NCBI RefSeq assembly: GCF_003574085.1
Contig: NZ_QWKZ01000021.1
Span: 1 to 34,429, forward strand
Direction: 5' to 3'
Source of the DNA: Meiothermus luteus
GTDB taxonomy: Bacteria > Deinococcota > Deinococci > Deinococcales > Thermaceae
Length of the DNA: 34,429 bases
In this document: positions 1 to 7,728 of the stretch, piece by piece
Layout of the letters: each line of letters opens with the position of its first letter
Position numbering within the stretch: the first letter of the stretch is position 1
Translations under genes and position numbers: made by a program
Notes under the pieces: generated by a model
Told to the model about the DNA's origin: nothing
The model's input: the letters and a program-made list of their open reading frames with translations, nothing else
The model's database searches: none

Positions 1-205
1 CCCCGGCAATGATGACCTCGAGCCCCCTCCCCTCAGCCTGCTCGGCGTACTCAAAGAGCAGGTCAGGGGTGCGGTGGGCCGAGACCACCCGAACCTCAAA
101 AGGCACCCCCAGCGCCTCTAGGGTCTGGGCGGCCGGCTCGAGGGTTTCCCAGTCGGACTTAGAGCCCATAATCAGGCCTACTAAGGGATGGGGTGGAAGC
201 TTCAT
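1..205 (-). CDS. purE: N5-carboxyaminoimidazole ribonucleotide mutase PurE, N-terminal part (cut by window edge)
   Basis: PurE converts N5-CAIR to CAIR in de novo purine synthesis in the cytoplasm. The visible 68 residues carry the family signatures [13 protein letters not shown] (phosphate and substrate loop) and [10 protein letters not shown] (the SAHRTP motif with the active-site histidine), then VIIAG at the window edge. The C-terminal half lies outside. The ATG is preceded by no Shine-Dalgarno sequence, but a TAAACT hexamer ends 9 nt upstream, so the mRNA is probably leaderless or nearly so. The gene diverges from the isocitrate dehydrogenase gene. purK usually follows purE, but that side is not visible. 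The family assignment is firm. Confidence 0.93.
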   Translation of the reverse strand, partial: MKLPPHPLVGLIMGSKSDWETLEPAAQTLEALGVPFEVRVVSAHRTPDLLFEYAEQAEGRGLEVIIAG

Positions 206-208
206 CAG

Positions 209-225
209 GAGGGTAGTTTACCCTC
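209..225 (-). promoter_or_regulatory. Palindrome overlapping the purE -10 box
   Basis: GAGGGTA, a 3-nt centre, then TACCCTC form a perfect 7-bp inverted repeat. The proposed purE -10 hexamer (TAAACT on the minus strand, 220 to 215) lies inside it. A repressor dimer bound here would block purE transcription. The palindrome and its position are seen in the sequence; the operator role is inferred, and no specific regulator is suggested. Confidence 0.45.
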
Positions 226-364
226 ATTTTGGCTCGAGCTGGACCGCCCACCGAATTTTGAGCTGCTGCTCCCCAGGCTATGGGCAGTCTAGCAGAAAAT
301 CACCATGACTCAAGCCCGCCTCCCACCTGGAGCTTTGCCCTAGGATTGGGGCCCGGGAGAAGGT

Positions 365-1810
365 ATGCAGAAAACCCCCATCACAGTGGCCTACGGCGAC
401 GGCATCGGCCCCGAGATTATGCGTGCAGTGCTGCGCATCCTAGAGGCGGGCGGGGCCCTTTTGGAACCCGAGTTCATTGAGATTGGCGAGAGCGTCTACC
501 GCCGGGGGCACACCAGCGGTATAGAGGAAAAGGCCTGGGAGAGCCTGCGCCGTACCCGGGTCTTCCTCAAAGCCCCGATTACCACGCCTCAGGGCGGCGG
601 CTACAAGAGCCTGAACGTAACCGTGCGCAAAACCCTCGGCCTCTACGCCAACGTGCGGCCGGTACGAAGCTACGAGCCCTTTGTCGCCACTAAGCACAAG
701 GCCATTGATCTGGTCATCGTGCGGGAAAACGAGGAGGACCTCTACGCCGGGATTGAACACCAGCAAACCGACCAGGTGGTGCAGTGCCTGAAGCTCATCT
801 CCAGGCCAGGAACCGAACGCATCGTCCGCTACGCCTTTGAGTTCGCCCGACGGAACGGGCGCAAAAGGGTCACCTGCATCACCAAGGACAACATCATGAA
901 GCTCACCGACGGCCTCTTCCACAAAATCTTTGAGGAGGTCGGAAGCGAGTACCCAGACATACAAAAGGAGCACATGATTGTGGACATCGGGGCCGCACGC
1001 CTGGCCGAGGCCCCCCAGCGCTTTGACGTCATTCTGGCCCCCAACCTCTATGGGGACATCCTCTCCGACATCGCCGCCGAGGTGGCGGGGTCGGTAGGAC
1101 TGGCGGGTTCCGCGAACGTGGGAGACGACTGCGCCATGTTTGAAGCGGTGCACGGCAGCGCGCCGGATATAGCGGGGAAAGGCGTGGCCAACCCCTCTGG
1201 CCTGCTCCAAGCCGCCGTTTTGCTGCTGGTTCACATTGGTCAGCCCGAGGCCGCCGCGCGAATCCAGAATGCCTGGCTCAAAACCCTGGAGGACGGTATC
1301 CACACCCCAGACATCTACGACGAGCGGGTGAGCCGGAAAAAGGTAGGCACCGAGGCCTTCGCCGATATGGTCATTGAGCGGCTTGGCAAGCTACCCGAGC
1401 AGCTCCCTCCGGTTCGGTTTAGCGAGGCCAGCAAGACCCCTATGCCTCCCATTCGGGTTCGGGAACAACCGCCTGCCCAAAGGGAGCTGGTCGGGGTGGA
1501 CGTCTTCTTCTGCTGGCGCGGTACCCAGCCCGAGGAGCTGGCCCGGCTTCTGCAGCCCTTCTCTACCGAGAAGCTCAAGCTCACCCTAATCACCAACCGG
1601 GGGGTCAAGGTCTGGCCGGGCGGCTTCCCGGAAACCTTCCGCACCGACCACTGGCGAGGACGCTTCATGAGCGAGCAGGGCCACCCCAGCCACCGCGACA
1701 TCGTGGAGCTGCTGGGGCGGCTGGCTGAGGCGGGTCTGGACTTCATCAAGACCGAGCACCTTTACAACTTCAACGGAAAACCCGCCTACTCCCTGGGACA
1801 AGGGCAGTAG
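365..1810 (+). CDS. icd: Isocitrate dehydrogenase, Thermus-type with C-terminal extension, probably NAD-dependent
   Basis: This enzyme oxidatively decarboxylates isocitrate to 2-oxoglutarate in the TCA cycle. The 481 residues match the Thermus IDH layout: an isocitrate/isopropylmalate dehydrogenase core (about 1-340) and an extra C-terminal domain of about 140 residues typical of thermophile IDHs. Substrate residues are visible as S82-L-N84 with R88 and ANVR98, and as RENEEDLYAG from R120. The coenzyme loop reads HGSAPDIAGKG with D268-I269. NADP enzymes such as those of E. coli and T. thermophilus carry Lys-Tyr there, so an NAD preference is inferred. GGGAGAAGGT before the ATG serves as ribosome binding site. 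A homoisocitrate dehydrogenase is less likely because of the C-terminal domain. Confidence 0.9.
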   Translation: MQKTPITVAYGDGIGPEIMRAVLRILEAGGALLEPEFIEIGESVYRRGHTSGIEEKAWESLRRTRVFLKAPITTPQGGGYKSLNVTVRKTLGLYANVRPVRSYEPFVATKHKAIDLVIVRENEEDLYAGIEHQQTDQVVQCLKLISRPGTERIVRYAFEFARRNGRKRVTCITKDNIMKLTDGLFHKIFEEVGSEYPDIQKEHMIVDIGAARLAEAPQRFDVILAPNLYGDILSDIAAEVAGSVGLAGSANVGDDCAMFEAVHGSAPDIAGKGVANPSGLLQAAVLLLVHIGQPEAAARIQNAWLKTLEDGIHTPDIYDERVSRKKVGTEAFADMVIERLGKLPEQLPPVRFSEASKTPMPPIRVREQPPAQRELVGVDVFFCWRGTQPEELARLLQPFSTEKLKLTLITNRGVKVWPGGFPETFRTDHWRGRFMSEQGHPSHRDIVELLGRLAEAGLDFIKTEHLYNFNGKPAYSLGQGQ

Positions 1811-1902
1811 AATGGGAGCCCGCATGGAAAGCCTGCCCCATCGCTTCCCGCCAAAACCCATGGCATGGCCTTAAGACCCCACGTCACCGACTTGTCCAAA
1901 CC

Positions 1903-2871
1903 ATGGAAACCCTAGAACTCCTTCGCGCCAACCTGCTTTCCCCCGCGGTGCTGGCCTTCGCCTTGGGGATGGTGGCCACCTTGGTCCGTTCCGACCTCAG
2001 GATTCCCGAGGCCCTCTACACCAGCCTCTCCATCTACCTGCTCCTGGCCATCGGGCTCAAGGGAGGGGCGGCCCTGGCGGCCACCCCATGGAGTGAGCTG
2101 TGGAAGCCCGCTTTGGCTACCTTGGCCCTGGGGGTGTCCACCCCGCTGCTCTCCTACGCCGTGCTGCGGCGGCTTGGCCGCATGGACGTGGTCAACGCTG
2201 CGGCCCTGGCGGCCCACTACGGCTCGGTCTCGGCAGTAACCTTCATCGCTGCTAATACCCTCATGCAGTCGCTCCGGCAGTCGGTAGAAGGCTATCTGCC
2301 CACCCTGGTAGCCATCCTGGAGGTCCCGGCCATCGTCATCGCCCTGCTCATCGCCCGTCGCAACCTAAAAGGAGGCCCAATGGGCGAAGCGATCCGCGAA
2401 ATCCTTACCGGCCGCAGCGTCTTGTTGTTGGTGGGAGGCTCTCTCATCGGCTTCCTAAGCGGGCCAGAGGGCCTCAAAAAGGTAGCCGCGGCCTTCGTGG
2501 ACCCCTTTCAGGGGGTCCTGGTGTTGTTCCTCCTGGAGCTGGGGATGGTCGCGGCCAAACGCCTGCGCGACCTCAGGACTACCGGCGCCTTTCTTATCGG
2601 CTTTGGCCTGGGGATGCCGGTGGTCCAGGGGGCCTTGGGGGTCTGGCTGGGCAGCCTGGCCGGGATGTCGGTGGGCGGGGCCACGGTTCTGGGGGCCATG
2701 GCAGCCAGCGCCTCGTACATTGCCGCACCCGCCGCTGTGCGCATCGCCCTGCCCCAGGCCAACCCCAGCTACTACCTGACGGCCTCGCTGGGAATCACCT
2801 TTCCCTTCAACCTGACCCTGGGAATCCCCCTCTACTTCGCCTTCTCCCGCTTTTTGCACGGAGGTATGTGA
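1903..2871 (+). CDS. SbtA-like sodium-dependent bicarbonate transporter
   Basis: This is a 322-residue, very hydrophobic integral membrane protein with about ten predicted membrane segments, of the SbtA/DUF897 family. Cyanobacterial SbtA imports bicarbonate with sodium. Visible features include the amphipathic start METLELLRANLLSPAVLAF, glycine-rich helices such as IYLLLAIGLKGGAAL, and the second-half segment ASASYIAAPAAVRIALP, followed by NPSYYLTASLGITFPFNL. The next gene is an SbtB-like PII protein whose start overlaps this stop by 1 nt, and this pairing supports the call. In a heterotroph the likely role is supplying bicarbonate to carboxylases or pH/CO2 homeostasis. The substrate is inferred from the family. 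No clear SD precedes the chosen ATG. Confidence 0.85.
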   Translation: METLELLRANLLSPAVLAFALGMVATLVRSDLRIPEALYTSLSIYLLLAIGLKGGAALAATPWSELWKPALATLALGVSTPLLSYAVLRRLGRMDVVNAAALAAHYGSVSAVTFIAANTLMQSLRQSVEGYLPTLVAILEVPAIVIALLIARRNLKGGPMGEAIREILTGRSVLLLVGGSLIGFLSGPEGLKKVAAAFVDPFQGVLVLFLLELGMVAAKRLRDLRTTGAFLIGFGLGMPVVQGALGVWLGSLAGMSVGGATVLGAMAASASYIAAPAAVRIALPQANPSYYLTASLGITFPFNLTLGIPLYFAFSRFLHGGM

Positions 2872-3173
2872 TGGCGCTGGTCGCGCGCAAGCTGGTTACC
2901 ATCATCGCCGAGGGGTTTTTGGAAGAACGGCTGGTTCGCGAGATAAAACGCCTTGGGGCCAAGGGCTACACCATCACCGAGGCCCGCGGCGAGGGCAGCC
3001 GGGGGGTGCGGGCCAGCGAGTGGGAGGGAGGCAACATTCGCCTGGAGACCATCGTGAGCCCCGAGGTGGCCGAAAAAATCCTGGCCCACCTGGCCGAGAT
3101 CTACTTCCCCAACTACGCGGTCATCGCGTATGTGGAGACCGTGGAGGTGGTGCGGGGGGATAAGTACACCTGA
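2871..3173 (+). CDS. SbtB-like PII signalling protein
   Basis: This is a 100-residue protein of the PII-like SbtB type, which binds adenine nucleotides, including cAMP in cyanobacteria, and regulates the SbtA channel at the membrane. The pattern GEGSRGVRASEWEGGNIR (about 41-57) corresponds to the T-loop region, followed by the core ETIVSPEVAEKILAHLAE and YAVIAYVETVEVV. The C-terminus stops at GDKYT and lacks the Cys-containing GPxGC tail of many cyanobacterial SbtB proteins. ATG 2871 is preferred over GTG 2868 because GGAGGT (2860-2865) then has 5-nt spacing and the start overlaps the sbtA stop as TGATG. Translational coupling with sbtA is likely. Confidence 0.85.
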   Translation: MALVARKLVTIIAEGFLEERLVREIKRLGAKGYTITEARGEGSRGVRASEWEGGNIRLETIVSPEVAEKILAHLAEIYFPNYAVIAYVETVEVVRGDKYT

Positions 3174-3175
3174 GG

Positions 3176-3181
3176 TAGACT
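3176..3181 (+). promoter_or_regulatory. -10 box TAGACT for a leaderless transcript
   Basis: TAGACT ends 7 nt before ATG 3189, and there is no Shine-Dalgarno sequence. This spacing places the transcription start at or next to the start codon, the leaderless arrangement common in Deinococcota. The same hexamer recurs at 7680-7685, 7717-7722 and 19299-19304. The promoter role is inferred from position and repetition. Confidence 0.6.
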
Positions 3182-3188
3182 ATCTGGC

Positions 3189-4088
3189 ATGCCCAAGCGC
3201 ATTGTGAGCATCTCTATCGGCTCGTCCAAGCGCAACTCCAGGGCCGAGGTGCATATCCTGGGGGAAACCTTTGTGCTGGAGCGCATCGGCACCGATGGAA
3301 GCTGGGAAAGGGCCATTGAGTTGGTCAAGGAGCTAGACGGCGAGGTAGAGGCCTTCGGGCTCGGAGGGGCCGACTTATACGTGTATGCCGGAGGCCGCCG
3401 CTACACCTTTCGCGACGCACAGCGGATCGCCACGGCGGCCCGGAAGACCCCCATGGTGGACGGCTCGGGGCTGAAGCACACCCTCGAGCGCCGCGCTGTG
3501 CAAGCCCTAGAGAACGCGCTGGGCTGGCGGGGCAAGAGGGTGCTGGTCCCCAGTGCGGTGGACCGCTTTGGCCTGGCCGAGGCCCTAGACGAAGCGGGGG
3601 CCCAGACCCTTTATGGAGACCTCATCTTTGGGCTGGGCCTGCCCATCCCCATCTACCGCCTCTCCCTCCTGCAGAAGCTGGGCTACCTCCTTCTGCCCCT
3701 CATCACCCAGCTCCCCTTCCAGTGGCTTTACCCCACCGGGGAGAAGCAGGAAAAGCAGGTACTGGACTGGCGCCAGCGCTACTTCACCTGGGCCCAGGTG
3801 GTGGCGGGCGACTGGCACTTCATCAGGCGTTTTATGCCCGAGAGGATGGAGGGCAAAGTCGTCCTCACCAACACCACCACCGAGGAAGACCTAGCGTTTT
3901 TGCGGGCTCGAGGCGTGGCCAAGCTCATCACCACCACCCCCCGGCTGGAAGGCCGCAGTTTTGGGACCAACGTAATGGAGGCCTTTATCGTAGCCCTAGC
4001 GGGAAGGTACCCGCTGAGCGAGGCCGACTACCTCGCCTACATAGAGCAGCTCCAGCTAAAACCCGAGGTCACCGACCTTCAGGCCTAG
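3189..4088 (+). CDS. Conserved Deinococcota protein commonly labelled quinate 5-dehydrogenase
   Basis: This is a 299-residue cytoplasmic protein that I recognise as a family found in Thermus and Deinococcus and usually annotated as quinate 5-dehydrogenase. N-terminal blocks such as IVSISIGSSKRNSRAEV and EAFGLGGADLYVYAGGRRY suggest an alpha/beta fold. A second alpha/beta section begins at GWRGKRVLVPSAVDRFGL, and late blocks read KVVLTNTTTEEDLAFLRARG and LITTTPRLEGRSFGTNVMEA. I see no canonical GxGxxG dinucleotide motif, so oxidoreductase activity is not supported by sequence alone. The start follows TAGACT by 7 nt. Its 3' end overlaps the convergent GH13 gene by 20 bp. Family membership is fairly sure; function is not. 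Confidence 0.65.
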   Translation: MPKRIVSISIGSSKRNSRAEVHILGETFVLERIGTDGSWERAIELVKELDGEVEAFGLGGADLYVYAGGRRYTFRDAQRIATAARKTPMVDGSGLKHTLERRAVQALENALGWRGKRVLVPSAVDRFGLAEALDEAGAQTLYGDLIFGLGLPIPIYRLSLLQKLGYLLLPLITQLPFQWLYPTGEKQEKQVLDWRQRYFTWAQVVAGDWHFIRRFMPERMEGKVVLTNTTTEEDLAFLRARGVAKLITTTPRLEGRSFGTNVMEAFIVALAGRYPLSEADYLAYIEQLQLKPEVTDLQA

Positions 4089-7000
4089 GGCGCAGCGTCC
4101 GGAGATACTCAGCCAGGCCCACCTGATCGCCTGCGGCTAGGTAAGCAGCCTGCTGGGGCCAGGTGGGCAGGCTGGAAGGGCTACGCAGCCCGGCCGCGGC
4201 CAGCGCATGGCGCAGAGCTTCCTGGCTGGCCTTAGCCAGCCGGGCGTAGGTGATATAGCCCGCTGCCCGCAAGGCTTGGGCCGTGCTGGGGCCGACGCCC
4301 CAGATGCGGGTGAGGTCGTCCCCCACCTTTCGGCCTTTGGGAGGCCTGAGGGCAGCCAGGTAGGCCGGAAACCGGTAGCCCACCTCCTCCGCCGTCCGGT
4401 TTAGCCGGGCCTCGAGGGACGACCAAGCCCTCCGCAGGGCCCCCCTCCGCGCAGCAGAAACCCCCTCGGCGTGGGCCAAGGCCAAGGCCCTCCCCTTTAG
4501 GGCCGCCCAGAGGAGGGCATGGGCCTCGCGGTTGAAGTAGGTTTCTCCAGCAAAGTGGTTGACCCCCAAAAAGTCCCGCCAGCGGGGGTCGCTCAGCAGG
4601 CGAGGGTAGACCCGGGGCTCCCTGGGAAGGCCGGGGGTGGCCAGCACCTCCACCAGCCCAGCTGCCCGGCGGGCCGCTTCGGCCCCTAGCCCCGCCTCCT
4701 GAAAGGCCTCCTCCAGAAGCCCCCTCAAACGCCACTCCTCTAGGTGGGCCTCGAGCCCCAAAACCAAGGCCCAGCCCAGGAGGGCCATCCTCACCTCCGC
4801 CTGAGGCTCAGCCTGGGTGGCCCAAAGCGCACCCTCTAGCCGCTTCAAAACACGCCTGGGCGGGGGAAGCCTCAGGGCTGGGGCAAAGCCCCGCAGGCCC
4901 CGATAGAGCATCCGAAGCTCCTCCTCCAAGCCCCCCAACCGGCCCTGCAAAAGCCGGCGCAGCCGCTGGGGGGCAAGCAGCCTGCGCAAGGGAGCGTGCA
5001 CGGGAGCCAGCCAGAGGGAAAGCCGGGCTTCCCCTAGGCTCGGCACCCCCCACTCCCCCAAAGCCTGGTAAAGCTGGGCGTAGCTGCCATCAGTGTCGTA
5101 CACCTCGCGCCAATCCATGAACACCCGCCGCTGGTAGGGGCCCAGCTCGAGGCAAAGCCCCCCCTCCGCAAGCGCCCGGTTGGGCCGCAGGTACTCCAAC
5201 CCCGTTACCCGGTCGCGAAAGAGGCTGTAATACCCCTCCGCCAGGTGCAGCCCCAAGCCCTCCGCCAGGCTCACCCGACGCACCTCCCGCCCCCCTGAGG
5301 CCTTGAAGAGCTGGGGCACCGAGCGGCGCAGGCAAACCCGGGCAGTGGCGTTTTTATTGTGGTAGACCACCAGCGCCCGCACCCCGTCTTTCCGGTTGGA
5401 GTAGGCGAAAACGTCCTGGTTCACCCCGTCTTCCTGCTCGGCCTCGTACAGGACGAAGTTCTCTACCTCGGCGAAAAGCGCCCGTTCCTTCAGGAGAGGG
5501 GCTATCTGCTCCTGGTGGTAGGCCACAAGCCCCTCGTCCGGCGCCTCGTCGTAGTAGGCCCGGCCATACTCCATTCCGTAGCGCTCGGCCAGCCCTTCCA
5601 CCTGGCCGTGGGCCAGCATGGGCAGGCCCGGCAGGGTGGCGCAAAGGGTCATCACGCCAAAGTACTTGTCCCCCTTGCCAAACTGCTCCAACGCAGTCTT
5701 CTCGTCGGGATTGCTGAGGAAGTTCACGAAGCGCTTGAGGATTTCCGGTTCAAACGCCAGGGTATTCCTCAAAATCTCCTGGTAGCGGGCGTTCTCCTCA
5801 TCGCGCAGCATGTGCATAAAGGCCGAGTTGTAGACCCGGTGCATCCCCAGGCTGCGCACGAAGTAGCCCTCCATCATCCAAAAAGCCTCGGCCAAAAGCA
5901 GGGTATCGGGCGCTTCTTGGGCCACCCGGTCCACCACTTCCCGCCAGAACTCCTGGGGCATGGCCCGGTCAAAGTCCTCCTGAGGCATGGCGTGCTCAGC
6001 CCGGCTGGGCACCGAAGGCCCCCAGGGCGATCCTCCCGGCGGGGGCCACCACAGCCGCTGGTAGTGCCGCTTGGTCAGGGTCATAGCAGCGTCAAAGCGA
6101 AGGATGGGGAACCGGCGGGCCACCTTGAGGATGGTCTGGATGACCGCTTCCCGCACCTCGGGGAGCAGGTAGTTGAGCTGGGCGGTGTCGTTCCAGGGCA
6201 TGGCGGTCCCGTCGTTGCCGTGGTAGATGTAGCGCACCTCACCGCTTTGCCGGTCCACCCGCTTGAAGACCACCGCCGCATCGGAGCGGTCGTAGTAGTG
6301 GTCCTCCAGGTAAAGGCCCACCCGGGGGTCTTCGCTGAGGTCGGGTCCACCAAAACTATAGCTAGGGAAAGGGGAGTAGGGCAGGCCAATGAACCACTCG
6401 GGGTGCTCCATCACCCAGCGGCCGTCCATCGCGGTGTGGTTGGGCACCATGTCCGCCGCCAGGCGTATACCATACCGGGCCGCCTTCCAACGCAGCGCCT
6501 CTAGCGCCGACTCTCCCCCCAGTGCCTCGGCGATGGTGTAGTCGTATATGGCGTAGGCCGAGGCCAAAGCCTCAGGGTTCCCCATCCGGCGTTTGATCTG
6601 GCGGGAGGCCCGGCTGCGCTCCCAGACCCCAATCAACCACAGGGCGTTCACCCCCCAGTCCTGAAGCCGCTTTAGCTCCTCCTCGGGAATGGCGTCCAGG
6701 GTCTGGATGGACCGGGCGTACCTTTTGGAAAGCTGGTCAAGCCAGACAAAGGTGTTCTTGGCCAGCAGCACCACCCGCGGCATCCACTCTCGGTCTGGGC
6801 TAAAGGCCTCCGGCTCGAGCTGCGCGCTCGCCAAAAGCCACTTCCGGTCCAACAACGGGCTCTCGGCAGGCCTTTGAGGGGCCCCAGGGCCCACCGGCAC
6901 AGCGAACGAGCGGGCCGCCTCACGCACCACATCCAAGGCCACCAAAAGCCGGTAGTAAACGGCCCCCAGCCGTCCCCCAAAGCGCTCCATCAGGAAGCGA

Positions 7001-7659
7001 AGCTGGGCCTCTAGGGAGTCGGGGTAGAGCCGGGCCGGCAAGCGCAGGACCTGGAAAAGCGACAGCCCCTCTCCGCCAAAAGCGGGCCTAGAGGCAAAGA
7101 AACGCTCGAGGTGGAGGATCACCGCAGGGTAGGCGGTGGAGGCCTCGAGGCCGGCGTCGTCAAAAAGCTCGAGAAAAGGCCCAAAGGCCGGGTTGGCGTT
7201 GGCCAGATGGAGCATGAGGAGTTCTTCGAGCAAAATCTCGCGGTGGGGAATCCCTTCGGTCTGGCCCTCTATGTACGCCTCTAGGCTCTGCTCTCCCCGG
7301 TAGACCCTAAGGGGGGGAAACTCCTCGGCAAAGGCCCACAGAACCCTCTCCAGCTCCCCCTTTCCCACCCGCTCGGCCAGGTATCCAAGGGCTTCTCGCA
7401 TCGCCCCGGGGTGCTCTGCCAGGTACTGCCGGACCAGAAGGTGCAACACCTCATCAATGAGGCCCATGGCGTTAATCTGGGCCGGGCTCACCGCCTGCCC
7501 GGGGGGCCTTTTGGCGTTCATGGCCGCGGCAAAGCGCCGGGCCGCTTGGAAGTCAGCCAGAATCACATTTCCGCTCAGGGAGAAAAGCGAGAGGTCAAAA
7601 CGGTAGCGGTCACGTGCTCGCTTAGAAACGTGAAACTCAAAACCCCCCGGCTGCTTCAT
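4069..7659 (-). CDS. Large GH13 alpha-amylase-family protein with C-terminal helix-hairpin-helix domain
   Basis: This 1196-residue protein has an alpha-helical N-terminal region (about 1-300), a GH13 alpha-glucan barrel (about 300-780), an alpha-helical region (about 830-1100) and a short C-terminal helix-hairpin-helix (about 1110-1145, GVGPSTAQAL from G1121). All GH13 signatures are visible: DMVPNH from D403, nucleophile D523 in RFDAAM, acid/base E591 in LLLAEAF, and D652 in SNPDE. Substrate and reaction (hydrolysis or glucanotransfer of alpha-glucans) cannot be set from sequence. No signal peptide is seen, so it is probably cytoplasmic. ATG 7659 is chosen because GGAGGAGGG lies just upstream; TTG 7689 would extend past the TAGACT promoter hexamer. 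The HhH tail is odd for a sugar enzyme. Confidence 0.88.
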   Translation of the reverse strand: MKQPGGFEFHVSKRARDRYRFDLSLFSLSGNVILADFQAARRFAAAMNAKRPPGQAVSPAQINAMGLIDEVLHLLVRQYLAEHPGAMREALGYLAERVGKGELERVLWAFAEEFPPLRVYRGEQSLEAYIEGQTEGIPHREILLEELLMLHLANANPAFGPFLELFDDAGLEASTAYPAVILHLERFFASRPAFGGEGLSLFQVLRLPARLYPDSLEAQLRFLMERFGGRLGAVYYRLLVALDVVREAARSFAVPVGPGAPQRPAESPLLDRKWLLASAQLEPEAFSPDREWMPRVVLLAKNTFVWLDQLSKRYARSIQTLDAIPEEELKRLQDWGVNALWLIGVWERSRASRQIKRRMGNPEALASAYAIYDYTIAEALGGESALEALRWKAARYGIRLAADMVPNHTAMDGRWVMEHPEWFIGLPYSPFPSYSFGGPDLSEDPRVGLYLEDHYYDRSDAAVVFKRVDRQSGEVRYIYHGNDGTAMPWNDTAQLNYLLPEVREAVIQTILKVARRFPILRFDAAMTLTKRHYQRLWWPPPGGSPWGPSVPSRAEHAMPQEDFDRAMPQEFWREVVDRVAQEAPDTLLLAEAFWMMEGYFVRSLGMHRVYNSAFMHMLRDEENARYQEILRNTLAFEPEILKRFVNFLSNPDEKTALEQFGKGDKYFGVMTLCATLPGLPMLAHGQVEGLAERYGMEYGRAYYDEAPDEGLVAYHQEQIAPLLKERALFAEVENFVLYEAEQEDGVNQDVFAYSNRKDGVRALVVYHNKNATARVCLRRSVPQLFKASGGREVRRVSLAEGLGLHLAEGYYSLFRDRVTGLEYLRPNRALAEGGLCLELGPYQRRVFMDWREVYDTDGSYAQLYQALGEWGVPSLGEARLSLWLAPVHAPLRRLLAPQRLRRLLQGRLGGLEEELRMLYRGLRGFAPALRLPPPRRVLKRLEGALWATQAEPQAEVRMALLGWALVLGLEAHLEEWRLRGLLEEAFQEAGLGAEAARRAAGLVEVLATPGLPREPRVYPRLLSDPRWRDFLGVNHFAGETYFNREAHALLWAALKGRALALAHAEGVSAARRGALRRAWSSLEARLNRTAEEVGYRFPAYLAALRPPKGRKVGDDLTRIWGVGPSTAQALRAAGYITYARLAKASQEALRHALAAAGLRSPSSLPTWPQQAAYLAAGDQVGLAEYLRTLRPRPEGR

Positions 7660-7679
7660 ACCCTCCTCCGCTTGTCCCA

Positions 7680-7685
7680 AGTCTA
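7680..7685 (-). promoter_or_regulatory. -10 box TAGACT of the GH13 gene
   Basis: On the minus strand TAGACT reads from 7685 to 7680, 20 nt before ATG 7659, with the GGAGGAGGG ribosome binding site between them. This gives a short-leader mRNA. The divergent SRPBCC gene carries the same hexamer 37 bp away, so the two genes may share regulation. Inferred from motif and spacing. Confidence 0.55.
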
Positions 7686-7716
7686 CCAACGCTGAGGTCA
7701 GGGAATTCCCACCTGG

Positions 7717-7722
7717 TAGACT
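7717..7722 (+). promoter_or_regulatory. -10 box TAGACT of the SRPBCC gene (leaderless)
   Basis: TAGACT ends 6 nt before ATG 7729 and no Shine-Dalgarno sequence is present, so the transcript probably starts at the start codon. The flanking GGTAGACT is shared with the promoters at 3174-3181 and on the opposite strand near 7680-7687. Confidence 0.6.
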
Positions 7723-7728
7723 AACCTC

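Noticed and set aside
440-1303. Long minus-strand open frame (about 287 codons) opposite the isocitrate dehydrogenase gene
   Set aside because: It is antisense to a firmly identified gene, low in recognisable motifs and typical of GC-rich shadow frames.
5359-6504. Plus-strand open frame of 381 codons opposite the GH13 gene
   Set aside because: The opposite strand carries all GH13 catalytic motifs. The plus frame is rich in His, Gly and Val from reverse codons and has no domain.
7660-7689. TTG at 7689 as the start of the GH13 protein
   Set aside because: It would put the TAGACT promoter hexamer inside the coding region, while ATG 7659 has a strong GGAGGAGGG ribosome binding site.
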